From: an uncultured Clostridia bacterium
GTDB taxonomy: Bacteria; Bacillota; Clostridia; Oscillospirales; Oscillospiraceae
Direction: 5' to 3'
DNA: 56,375 nt
NCBI GenBank assembly: GCA_945877365.1
Contig: CAMCRV010000014.1
Coordinates: 1 to 56,375, forward strand
Position numbers and translations under genes: made by a program. This document shows positions 40,890 to 48,683 of this stretch, in pieces; the stretch's first letter is position 1, and each line of letters begins with the position of its first letter. The notes under the pieces are model-generated. The model had not been told where the DNA came from and searched no databases. It saw nothing but the letters and a program-made list of their open reading frames with translations.

Positions 40890-41573
40890 ATGGAAATTTG
40901 CAAACTGGAACATATCCGCAAGGACTACATTATGGGAGAAACCGTCTCTCCCCTGAAGGACGCCACACTCACCGTGAATTCCGGTGATTTTGTCACCGTG
41001 GAGGGACCCTCCGGCATCGGCAAGAGCACTCTGCTGTATGTCATGGGCACCATGCTGCAATGGGAGGCGGGCACCTATACCTTTGAAGGACGGGATGTGG
41101 CCGCCATGACGGACAATGAAAAATCCGACCTTCGGGCGGAGAAGATCGGCTTCATGTTTCAGGACACCAACCTGATTCAGGCACTGACTCTCCGGGAAAA
41201 CCTGATTTTTGCCCAGCAGGTGGGGGGCAAGAAGGCGGATAAGGACAAGGTGGATGAACTTCTGATGGAGTTTGACCTGCTGGATCGGGGGGACTTCTTC
41301 CCCCACCAGCTCTCCGGCGGACAGCGCCGCCGTGCCATGGCTGCCAGATGCCTGATTCACAATCCCCTGCTGATTCTGGCAGACGAGCCCACCAACGATC
41401 TGGACGGCATCTGGGCGGAGAAGATTATCCAGATGCTGAAACGGGAGGCCAGCCGGGGAGCCGGCGTGGTGATGGTTACCCACAATACCCATTGGGCAAA
41501 GCAGGCAAACCGCCGCTGCTATCTGGAAGATGGCGCGCTCTTCCCGGTGACAGAGGAAACGGCTGCCCTTTGA
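40890..41573 (+). CDS. LolD/MacB-type ABC ATPase
   Basis: A 227-residue ATPase: Walker A GPSGIGKST, signature LSGGQRRRAMAARCL, Walker B LILADEPTNDLDG, and VMVTHNTHWA. It partners the FtsX-like permease just upstream; GGGAGAG is the ribosome site inside the end of that gene. Cargo unknown. Confidence 0.92.
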   Translation: MEICKLEHIRKDYIMGETVSPLKDATLTVNSGDFVTVEGPSGIGKSTLLYVMGTMLQWEAGTYTFEGRDVAAMTDNEKSDLRAEKIGFMFQDTNLIQALTLRENLIFAQQVGGKKADKDKVDELLMEFDLLDRGDFFPHQLSGGQRRRAMAARCLIHNPLLILADEPTNDLDGIWAEKIIQMLKREASRGAGVVMVTHNTHWAKQANRRCYLEDGALFPVTEETAAL

Positions 41574-41608
41574 TACATATGTTTTTTTCAAAAAATGGAG
41601 GATTTACA

Positions 41609-42028
41609 ATGAAGAATAAGATTACCACCATTGTAGGCGCGGTTCAGGCTCTGGCTGCTCTGGTGCTGATTGGTGCCATCAAGATCTGGGCACCCGTGTG
41701 CCAGAAGATGCTCACCCTGACCACCGGCAAGGAAGTCCACATGAAGTGCTTCTACACCGCTCAGGCAGCCCTCGGCGTGGCTGTGATTGCGCTGGTTGCC
41801 GCAATCGTGGTCATTCTGGCCAGGAAGGATCACAAGAAGGTTCAGTTTGTGAACATCGCCTGCGGTGTTGTGCTGTTCCTGCTGTTCACCAGCCTCATCG
41901 GCGTGTGCGCAAGCCCCGACATGGCCTGCCGCACCACCGCAGTCTGGGGCAAGGTCGTGGCCGGTGTCACCGTGATTGCATCCGTGGTGGATCTGCTCAG
42001 CGGCAAGGAAGGCCAGATTCCGGGCTAA
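41609..42028 (+). CDS. DUF4418-type membrane protein
   Basis: A 139-residue protein with four membrane helices. The marks IWAPVCQ, MKCFYTAQAA and DMACRTTAVWGK (paired cysteines on the outer side) fit DUF4418, which often sits beside FtsX/MacB-like exporters. GGAGG precedes the ATG at 41609 and a strong terminator follows, so it closes a three-gene operon. It may be an accessory subunit. Confidence 0.8.
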   Translation: MKNKITTIVGAVQALAALVLIGAIKIWAPVCQKMLTLTTGKEVHMKCFYTAQAALGVAVIALVAAIVVILARKDHKKVQFVNIACGVVLFLLFTSLIGVCASPDMACRTTAVWGKVVAGVTVIASVVDLLSGKEGQIPG

Positions 42029-42043
42029 ATCAATCCGCAACAA

Positions 42044-42077
42044 AAAACCGCTGCCTCACAACGAGGCAGCGGTTTTT
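42044..42077 (+). terminator. Strong terminator of the exporter operon
   Basis: AAAACCGCTGCCTC pairs perfectly with GAGGCAGCGGTTTT around ACAAC, followed by T-rich sequence. Confidence 0.92.
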
Positions 42078-42113
42078 ACACGGGAGTAACTTGGAGAAAG
42101 CGGGCTTTACCGA

Positions 42114-42333
42114 CTTAAGCCTTCCCCTTTGGGGAAGGTGCCCCAGTGCGCACACTGGGGCGGAAGAGGGCGGTAAAGCATAAATCCTTCTTCTGCATTT
42201 CGGCGAAATGGTAGGAGCCTCTTCCGACCTCGCTTACGCTCGGCCACCTGATGCACTTCGGTATGATTGCCACCGGCAATCATGGAGATTTTGATTCGCT
42301 GCGCGGGGCACAACCCCAAAGGGGAAGGCATTA
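42114..42333. repeat. Related structured repeat without the AAATTGG ends (R7)
   Basis: CTTCCCCTTTGGGGAAGG and CCCCAGTGCGCACACTGGGG are hairpins at the left. The right part, from GCCACCTGATGCACTTCGGT to CTGCGCGGGGCACAACCCC, is the inverse of the nested module in R2. No inner or outer terminal repeats were found, so this is a different carrier of a shared module. Confidence 0.7.
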
Positions 42334-42350
42334 CTCAGATAAATACTCCT

Positions 42351-43580
42351 TTACTCTCCCACCAGCAGCACGGAGATATCATTGACATTGGTGCCGGTGG
42401 GGCCGGTGATGATGAGACCATCGCACTTCTGCAGGGCGTGGTAGGCATCGTTGTCCTGCAGCACATCGCTGATGTGGATGCCCTGTGCCTTCAGCGTCTC
42501 ATAGACCGTTCCGTCCACATAGCCCCCAGCGGCATCGGTGGGGCCGTCGGTGCCGTCGGAGCCAAGGGAAAAGACACAGGCCTTCAGCCCGGCAATCCCT
42601 TCCGCGGCAGCCAGAGCCAGCTCCTGGTTCCGTCCGCCCATGCCGTGACCGGTGAGGTGGACGACGGTCTCACCCCCGGCCAGGAAGGCGATCTTCCGAC
42701 CCTGCTGGGCGTAGTAGCGGGCCATGCTGCCCAAAAGGGAACCGGCATCCCGGGCGGTGCAGCACAGACAGTCGGTGAGGATCACCGTTTCATAGCCCAG
42801 CTCCCGGCACACTGCCTCGGCGGAGACGCACAGCTGCCGGACGGAGCCGGTGATGTGGGTCTGGACATTGGCAAGCTCCTTGGGGGTCTCCCGGCGCAGA
42901 AGCTCCCGCATCTGATCGGTGAGGGTGAGATTGTACTTGCCGACAATCCGCAGAGCCTCCTCCGTGGTGGAGGCATCGGGGTAGGCAGGGCCGGAGGCGA
43001 TCATGTCCAGCCGATCCCCCAGCACATCGGACAGGACGATGGTAAAGACCTGCGCAGGCTGGCACAGCTGGGCAAACCTTCCGCCCTTTACGGCGGAGAA
43101 CCGCTTGCGCACCGTGTTCATCTCCACGATGTCTGCGCCGCAGGCCAGCAGCTCCCGGGTAAGACGATCCAGATCCGCTGCCGGAATCAACGGCTTCTCA
43201 AACAGGGCGGAGCCGCCGCCGGACAGCAGAAACAGCACCGTGTCCTTTTCCGTCAGCCCCTGCACCGCATCAATGGCGGCCTGGGTGCCCCGGAAGGAAT
43301 TCTCGTCGGGGACGGGATGCCCGGCCTCATAAATATCCAGATTGCCGATGGGGCCTTTGCTGTGGCCGTACTTGGTCACCACCACGCCGCCGGAGATCCG
43401 GCTGCCCAGCTGGTCCCAGGCGGCACTGGCCATCTGCCAGCCTGCCTTACCGGCGGCTACCAGCACCAGACGCCCTTCGGAGAAGTCCGCTTTTTCCAGA
43501 GCGGCCCGGACGGCGGTGTCCGGCATGGCGGCGCATAGGGCGGCGGACATGATTTTGTTGGCATTTTCCCGCAGTGACAT
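42351..43580 (-). CDS. Glycerate 2-kinase, MOFRL family
   Basis: 409 residues. Marks of the GckA/TtuD-type glycerate kinases: LVAAGKAGWQMA, GHPVPDENSFRGTQ, LLSGGGSALFEKP, VLSDVLGDRLDMIASGP, and GGRNQELALAAA with GSDGTDGPTDAAGG near the end. It phosphorylates D-glycerate with ATP. It is the last gene behind a GntP permease and a CdaR-type regulator, a typical glycerate or sugar-acid unit. AAAGGAGC precedes the ATG. Confidence 0.92.
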   Translation of the reverse strand: MSLRENANKIMSAALCAAMPDTAVRAALEKADFSEGRLVLVAAGKAGWQMASAAWDQLGSRISGGVVVTKYGHSKGPIGNLDIYEAGHPVPDENSFRGTQAAIDAVQGLTEKDTVLFLLSGGGSALFEKPLIPAADLDRLTRELLACGADIVEMNTVRKRFSAVKGGRFAQLCQPAQVFTIVLSDVLGDRLDMIASGPAYPDASTTEEALRIVGKYNLTLTDQMRELLRRETPKELANVQTHITGSVRQLCVSAEAVCRELGYETVILTDCLCCTARDAGSLLGSMARYYAQQGRKIAFLAGGETVVHLTGHGMGGRNQELALAAAEGIAGLKACVFSLGSDGTDGPTDAAGGYVDGTVYETLKAQGIHISDVLQDNDAYHALQKCDGLIITGPTGTNVNDISVLLVGE

Positions 43581-43614
43581 GAAAAATGCTCCTTTCTTTT
43601 TATCGCGGACAGGA

Positions 43615-43652
43615 CTGCCGCAGCCACCCGCCGAAACGGATGGCTGCGGCAG
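43615..43652 (-). other. Intercistronic hairpin between permease and kinase genes
   Basis: CTGCCGCAGCCA pairs perfectly with TGGCTGCGGCAG over a 14-base loop. No T-run follows on the minus strand, so it is more likely to set mRNA stability than to terminate. Confidence 0.6.
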
Positions 43653-43667
43653 CGCAGGTATGTGAGA

Positions 43668-45023
43668 TTAGATGAACAGAGAGACGATGAACAGCAGAAC
43701 GATGATGGTAATACCCATGACGGCAGTCATACCGGTCTGGCACTTGTAGGCCTCGTCGGTCTTCATGTCGGAGAACTGGGAGACCACCCAGAAGTAGGAG
43801 TCGTTGGCGTGGGAGGCAACCATGGAGCCTGCGCCGATGGCCAGAACCACGATGACCTTTGCCAGAGGAGAGGTGAAGCCCATGGCGCTCATCAGGGGAG
43901 CCATCATACCGGCGGTGGTAATCATGGCAACGGTGGAAGCGCCCATAGCCAGCTTCAGGATCATGGCGATGATGAAGGGGATCAGAACGCCCAGACCGGA
44001 GTTCACCAGACCGCCCACGGAGTCGGCGATGGGCATGCACTTCAGGATAGCGCCGAAGGAGCTGCCAGCGCAGGTGATGGCCAGGATACCGGCGGAGTCG
44101 GTAACGCCCTTGGTAACCCATGCCAGAGTGTTCTCCTTCTCGGTCTTGGGGATCAGGTGGATAGCCAGGAACACGCCCAGCAGCAGAGCCACCACGGGGT
44201 TACCGATGAACATGACGATCTGGTAGGCCAGACCCTCGCCCAGAGGCTTGCTGGGGAAGTCCACGATGGAGGCGATGCCGATGAGGATGATGGGAACCAG
44301 AATGGGAGCGAAGCTCTCGGCAGTGCCGGGGAGCTTGCCGTACTTGGCACGGAGCTCGTCCAGGGTGTACTCGGAGTTTGCGGGAATGTTGATCTTGCTG
44401 GCCACCTTCAGGGCGTACAGCACGGCAACAGCCACGGCGGGAATGGAAACCAGCAGACCCACCAGAATGGTCAGACCCAGATCAGCTTCCAGCGTACCGG
44501 CCATGGCGATGGGGCCGGGGGTGGGAGGAACCAGGCAGTGGGTGGCGTACAGGCCGCCGGACAGGGCAGTGCCCATCACAGCCAGAGACACATTGGACTG
44601 CTGTGCCAGAGCGCGGCTGATGGGGGACAGCACCACGAAGCCGGAGTCGCAGAACACGGGGATGCCGGTGACATAGCCCATGGCGCCCATGGCTACGACG
44701 CTGTTCTTCTCACCCACCAGCTTTAGGATGGCGTTGGCCATGGTGAGAGCGGCGCCGGTCTTCTCCAGAATGGTGCCGATGATGGTGCCGCACAGGATGA
44801 CGATGCCGATGCTGGTCATGATGCTGCCGAAGCCGCTCTTGACCTGATTGACAACGCCGGTGGGAGTCAGGCCGGACTCGGGATCAACGATGCCCCAGAA
44901 CAGGCCGACGCCCATTGCCACCAGCAGCAGAACAATGAACGGATGCATTTTCAGCTTGGAGATTGCCAGAACCATCAGCACAACGGCGATGATAATGGTT
45001 GCGAACAACAGGAAAGTTTGCAT
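43668..45023 (-). CDS. GntP-family sugar-acid permease
   Basis: A 451-residue permease with about twelve membrane segments. GntP marks: FIVLLLVAMGVGLFWG, GFGSIMTSIGIVILCGTIIG, PVFCDSGFVVLSPI, and HANDSYFWVVSQFSDM near the C-terminus. It imports a sugar acid such as gluconate or glycerate by proton symport; the kinase that follows points to glycerate. AAGGAGG precedes the ATG. Confidence 0.92.
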   Translation of the reverse strand: MQTFLLFATIIIAVVLMVLAISKLKMHPFIVLLLVAMGVGLFWGIVDPESGLTPTGVVNQVKSGFGSIMTSIGIVILCGTIIGTILEKTGAALTMANAILKLVGEKNSVVAMGAMGYVTGIPVFCDSGFVVLSPISRALAQQSNVSLAVMGTALSGGLYATHCLVPPTPGPIAMAGTLEADLGLTILVGLLVSIPAVAVAVLYALKVASKINIPANSEYTLDELRAKYGKLPGTAESFAPILVPIILIGIASIVDFPSKPLGEGLAYQIVMFIGNPVVALLLGVFLAIHLIPKTEKENTLAWVTKGVTDSAGILAITCAGSSFGAILKCMPIADSVGGLVNSGLGVLIPFIIAMILKLAMGASTVAMITTAGMMAPLMSAMGFTSPLAKVIVVLAIGAGSMVASHANDSYFWVVSQFSDMKTDEAYKCQTGMTAVMGITIIVLLFIVSLFI

Positions 45024-45154
45024 GGATTTTCCTCCTTACATAGTTTCGGGCATTTCCCACTGCCAGGTCGATCCTCTCTTCCCGGATCTGCCGCGCCCTC
45101 GCCAAAGCGTTCCGACAGACCCTTTGCAAAACGACCCGGAAAATGGAAGCTGCT

Positions 45155-46282
45155 CTATATTTCAGAGCCTTCCGGCCCCGATTTACGACGAATATGCTCC
45201 AGCAGCAGACGAATCAGGTATTCCTGCCGGAAGGGAGGGAGCTGGGACAGCTCCAGAGCCTGCAGAACCTTGTGAACCCGGTATTGCAGGGTGTTTTTGT
45301 GGATAAACAGCTTCTGGGCGGCAGTGCCCACGCTGCGGTTGCAGTCATAGTAGGTGCGGATGCTCTCCAGCTCGGCGCGGTAATCCGGGCCGAAGGCGGC
45401 GCTGAGCTTTTCCGTCAGGCCGTCCAGAAAGGCCTCCTCCTGCAAAGCCGTGCTGGACAGCAGGTAGTGGCACCGGGTGGAGGAGTCCTGAATGTCTCCA
45501 AAGGCTTCGGGGAAGGAGGAATCCAGCACCAGAGCCTGATGATAGGCGTCATGAACCTGCCACAAAGCAGTGCTGGGGGTGCCGAGAAATACCCGGTAAC
45601 CCAGCTGGGTCAGAGCTTTCAGGGTGCGGGTGTGCCGCCCCTCGCAGGTGCTGCACACCAGAACCATCCGGTCATCCACCACGCCCCAGACATCGCAGCC
45701 GGGCTGCAGGAAGGACAGCTCTTCCAGCTTCCGGCACAGCTTCTCGCCCCTGGCCGGAAGCCCCAGCCCTCTTGGAGCGGAAAAAACCGCGGTGTACAGG
45801 GGAAAGCGGAAGGAGACATTGAGATTCTGCGCCAGGGTCATGGATGCGGACATAGTGGTGTTGGAGGGGGACAGCAGGCTCAGCAGCAGGCGGCTGCGCA
45901 GAGTATTCTGAGCCAGCCGGGGCTGAAGCAGGGTTTCCAGCTGGAAATACTTGGTGGCGTAGACCTCCAGCAGATGGGCGATATCCTGAATCTCCTCCGG
46001 GTCGCCATAGATGCCCACCACGCCGATGATCTCGCCGTTGACCCGCAGGGGCATATTGCAGCCCTCTTTGGCGCCGGGGTAACGATCCAGCTGATCGGCA
46101 CGGATGTTGACCACCTTTCCCGTCTGCACAGCCTCAATGGCACCCTGATGATAGGAGCCTATCCGGTTGTGTTCGGAGGAGGCCACAATCAGCCCGTCAG
46201 TATTCATGATGTTGATGGTTCGACCACCCACCAGCGCGGATGTGACTTCTACCAGCTCTATGCCCATTTCTTCCAGCAGCAT
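45155..46282 (-). CDS. CdaR-type sugar-diacid transcription regulator
   Basis: A 375-residue protein. The N-terminal 130 residues are a diacid-recognition domain (GGRTINIMNTDGLIVASSEH, GCNMPLRVNGEIIGVVGIYG). The C-terminal 60 residues are a PucR/CdaR helix-turn-helix (YYDCNRSVGTAAQKLFIHKN, then TLQYRVHKV). It probably activates the permease and kinase genes downstream when it binds glycerate or a diacid. AGGAGG precedes the ATG; no terminator lies before the permease gene 131 bases on. Confidence 0.9.
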   Translation of the reverse strand: MLLEEMGIELVEVTSALVGGRTINIMNTDGLIVASSEHNRIGSYHQGAIEAVQTGKVVNIRADQLDRYPGAKEGCNMPLRVNGEIIGVVGIYGDPEEIQDIAHLLEVYATKYFQLETLLQPRLAQNTLRSRLLLSLLSPSNTTMSASMTLAQNLNVSFRFPLYTAVFSAPRGLGLPARGEKLCRKLEELSFLQPGCDVWGVVDDRMVLVCSTCEGRHTRTLKALTQLGYRVFLGTPSTALWQVHDAYHQALVLDSSFPEAFGDIQDSSTRCHYLLSSTALQEEAFLDGLTEKLSAAFGPDYRAELESIRTYYDCNRSVGTAAQKLFIHKNTLQYRVHKVLQALELSQLPPFRQEYLIRLLLEHIRRKSGPEGSEI

Positions 46283-46324
46283 GGGTTGGCCTCCTGATAC
46301 AATGAAAAACGATTGTTGTGAAAC

Positions 46325-46511
46325 AAATTGTTATTTAATTGACAATTGAAAATTGATAATTGATAATTGTGGTATCCCTTCGGGATGAATTTAAAAAGAA
46401 AAACCGAGAGGAACCACAAAAAATGATTTCAAAATCGTCCCGAAGGGACACAATCATTTTCAATTATCCATTATAAATTATCAATTCGACGAAGTCGATA
46501 AATTCCAATTT
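46325..46511. repeat. TIR-bounded repeat R10 with heptad module
   Basis: The left end AAATTGTTATTTA (46325) equals the degenerate left end of R2; the right end is AAATTCCAATTT (46500-46511). Inside are four heptads of the GAYAATT type (46341-46368), then GTGGTATCCCTTCGGGAT, and A+T-rich inverted segments. The heptad plus palindrome part is shared with 24265-24350, which lacks the terminal repeats. Confidence 0.7.
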
Positions 46512-46556
46512 ATTTGTCTGCCGGGGGGAAGTCGATGAGCGACTCAGATAGCAGCA

Positions 46557-47387
46557 TCAATCAAAGAAGATATTGTCTCCCACCCGGAGATGACAGCCCT
46601 GCACGCTGGGGTCGGCGCAGATGGCGCAGTCGGCGGCATCGCCGGAGCAGTGACTCAGCCCCAGAATTTCCAGACCCATATCCTGTAAGCTGTGGATGGT
46701 CAGGTCAATGCGGTGGCCGTCGGCCTCCACCAGATGGGTGCCGCCGAATACCGCCCGGATGGGCTTGCCCAGCACCTGCCGGACATGGGTCATCATGTTG
46801 AGGATTCCGGGATGGGAGCAGCCCACCAGCACGGCAAGTCCGCCCTCCACCTCCAGAGCCATGCAGATCTCATCGGCAAAATCGTCGGGGATAAAGCCGG
46901 TTTCGCTGCGGCGGAGGAACCGCTCCGGGATTTTTTCAAAGTCGTGAACTCTGGGGAAACCCGCGATCAGATGCACCCCGGGGAAGGGGGTATATACATC
47001 CGTCACTTCCTGCTGCCGGATGCTGTGGCTTTCCAGAAATGCCCGGTCAAAGCCGGCGGACAGGTCGGTGCAGCAGACCCCGGATACGGCAAATTTCGGC
47101 TCAAAGAAATGAGCGCCGGTGCACAGCAGGGGGCTGCCCAGTCCGGCCTCCGTCAGATCCCGGAATCCGGCGGCGTGGTCATAGTGGCTGTGGCTCAGCA
47201 CCACGGCGTCCAGATTTTTCAGGTCAATGCCCAGCCGGTGGGCATTGGCCAGTGTGTTTGCCCCGGAGCCGCAGTCGAAGAGAATCCGCTTTTCTCCGTA
47301 CCGAGCCAGCAGGGACAGGCCATGCTCGGCAATGAGCGCCTTGTTCTCAGAGGGCTTGTTGTCCATCAGTGCTGTGATGCGTAACAT
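46557..47387 (-). CDS. MBL-fold metallohydrolase
   Basis: A 276-residue metallo-beta-lactamase-fold protein. The metal motif SHSHYDHAAG (HxHxDH) and the later GCSHPGILNMM and FGGTHL are intact. The length and the DCGSGANTLANA segment recall the subgroup annotated as dihydropteridine or RFA-P synthase-like hydrolases. CDNs near the end (CSGDAADCAICADPSVQGC) carry four cysteines. The start at 47387 follows AAAGGGATGGG; an upstream start at 47471 lacks a site. Substrate unknown. Confidence 0.85.
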   Translation of the reverse strand: MLRITALMDNKPSENKALIAEHGLSLLARYGEKRILFDCGSGANTLANAHRLGIDLKNLDAVVLSHSHYDHAAGFRDLTEAGLGSPLLCTGAHFFEPKFAVSGVCCTDLSAGFDRAFLESHSIRQQEVTDVYTPFPGVHLIAGFPRVHDFEKIPERFLRRSETGFIPDDFADEICMALEVEGGLAVLVGCSHPGILNMMTHVRQVLGKPIRAVFGGTHLVEADGHRIDLTIHSLQDMGLEILGLSHCSGDAADCAICADPSVQGCHLRVGDNIFFD

Positions 47388-47570
47388 GGTAATCCCATCC
47401 CTTTCTGTGTGTTTGCCCGATTTCTTTGGCAGAAACAAAAATGAATTTGTACATTTGACATTATAATCCATTTATCGCCGGAATGGAATAGCAATTTTTT
47501 ATTACACATACTAAAAAGCAATGCGTCTTTTGCTTCGCCCTTGTGCTCTGGGCAAAATTGCGGTTTTTTC

Positions 47571-47599
47571 TTGAAAAACAGCCCGTAAAATACTATAAT
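47571..47599 (+). promoter_or_regulatory. Predicted promoter of the TPR-like gene
   Basis: TTGAAA (47571-47576) and a perfect TATAAT (47594-47599) are 17 bases apart, about 27 bases before the ATG. Confidence 0.7.
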
Positions 47600-47625
47600 A
47601 CCAAAAGAAAAGGGGGTATTTTTCT

Positions 47626-48417
47626 ATGATTCGAGCTTTCCGCCGCAGCCGCATTGTCTGTGAGGCAATCATGGCGGTGTCTGTGGTCATTGCCGCTGCC
47701 ATCTGGTTCCGGGATCGGGCGTATCCCGTGTTTGTTCCTGTCATTGCCAGCATTCTGATGCTGGGCATTGGCTATTTTTCCGCCCGGGTGGCGGGAAATC
47801 TGCTGGCAAATATGGAAAATACCCGGTATCTGGGCTATTTGCACATGGAATTGGACCCGGAAAAATTTCTGGCCTGCTATGCGGACATTCCCGGCCGACT
47901 GAAGCCGAGCAGCCAGGCGGAGGCCATTTACCGCAGCTATCTGGCCGATGGCTACGCTGCCGCCGGAAAGTATGAACAGGCGCTGGAGCTGCTGGACAGA
48001 CCCATTCCTGCCGGAAATCTCGCCCTGAAGGGGCTGTATGCCGCCAACCGCTGCGGCTGCCTTCTGGAAGCCGGAGATACCGCCCGGGGTGGGGAAGCCC
48101 TGGAGGAGCTGAGGTCAGTCATCGATGCCGCCCGGCTGGAGAAGCCGGAGCTGGCGAAAAATCTGTCTCAGACCCTGACCCTTCGCCGGCAGCACTACAA
48201 CTGCCTTACGGGAAGAAGCGTGGATCGGGAGGCTCTGACGGATGCCTTTGACCATGCCCAGTACAACATCCGCCGGTTGGAGATTGCGAAGGTGCTGGCC
48301 ATGGATGCCCGGAACCGGGCAGACAGGGAGATGGCAAAGAAGCAGCTGCAGTACCTGCGGAAAAACGGCGGCAAAACCTGCTTCAAGCGCTGGGCGGATG
48401 CTCAGCAGCTTCCATAA
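47626..48417 (+). CDS. Membrane-anchored TPR-like hypothetical protein
   Basis: A 263-residue protein. Two N-terminal membrane helices (about residues 10-50) are followed by a cytoplasmic helical region with TPR-like features (EAIYRSYLADGYAAAGKYEQ, then ALELL; later AANRCGCLLEAGDTARGGEA). No catalytic motif is seen. AAAGGGGG precedes the ATG, and the gene has its own promoter and terminator. Function unknown. Confidence 0.8.
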   Translation: MIRAFRRSRIVCEAIMAVSVVIAAAIWFRDRAYPVFVPVIASILMLGIGYFSARVAGNLLANMENTRYLGYLHMELDPEKFLACYADIPGRLKPSSQAEAIYRSYLADGYAAAGKYEQALELLDRPIPAGNLALKGLYAANRCGCLLEAGDTARGGEALEELRSVIDAARLEKPELAKNLSQTLTLRRQHYNCLTGRSVDREALTDAFDHAQYNIRRLEIAKVLAMDARNRADREMAKKQLQYLRKNGGKTCFKRWADAQQLP

Positions 48418-48426
48418 CGAAAAACG

Positions 48427-48455
48427 GGGAAAGCCGCCGGCTTTCCCCATTTTTG
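48427..48455 (+). terminator. Terminator after the TPR-like gene
   Basis: GGGGAAAGCC pairs perfectly with GGCTTTCCCC around GCC, followed by ATTTTTG. Confidence 0.88.
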
Positions 48456-48474
48456 CCCCATGGGGACAATTCCT

Positions 48475-48502
48475 TGACTTTACACCGGTTTTTCCGTATA
48501 AT
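48475..48502 (+). promoter_or_regulatory. Predicted promoter of the membrane-protein array
   Basis: TTGACT (48475-48480) and a perfect TATAAT (48497-48502) are 16 bases apart. Repeat R5 lies between this promoter and the first gene at 48684, so it would be transcribed as leader. Confidence 0.65.
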
Positions 48503-48511
48503 CGAGTGTAT

Positions 48512-48654
48512 AAATTGGAATTTGGCGCGCTCTTGGCTCCCCCTCTGGGGGAGCTGTCGCGAAGCGACTGAGAGGGCCCTCTCCGCCCCCTACGGGGGCA
48601 CCTCTCCCAGAGGGAGAGGCAAGTGCGTTCTGTCTGCCTCACAAATTCCAATTT
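48512..48654. repeat. TIR-bounded repeat R5 in the leader of the membrane-protein array
   Basis: Ends AAATTGGAATTTG (48512-48524) and CAAATTCCAATTT (48642-48654) are perfect reverse complements. The interior is the GGCTCCCCCTCTGGGGGAGC, GTCGCGAAGCGAC, CGCCCCCTACGGGGGC, CTCTCCCAGAGGGAGAG module, which also forms the left half of R3. Confidence 0.85.
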
Positions 48655-48683
48655 CCAGTATTCCCCCCAAGAAAGGAGCCGCC

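Noticed and set aside
47388..47500. Promoter for the MBL hydrolase (a TATAAT on the minus strand near 47460-47465)
   Set aside because: No acceptable -35 was found at proper spacing, so it was not listed as a feature.
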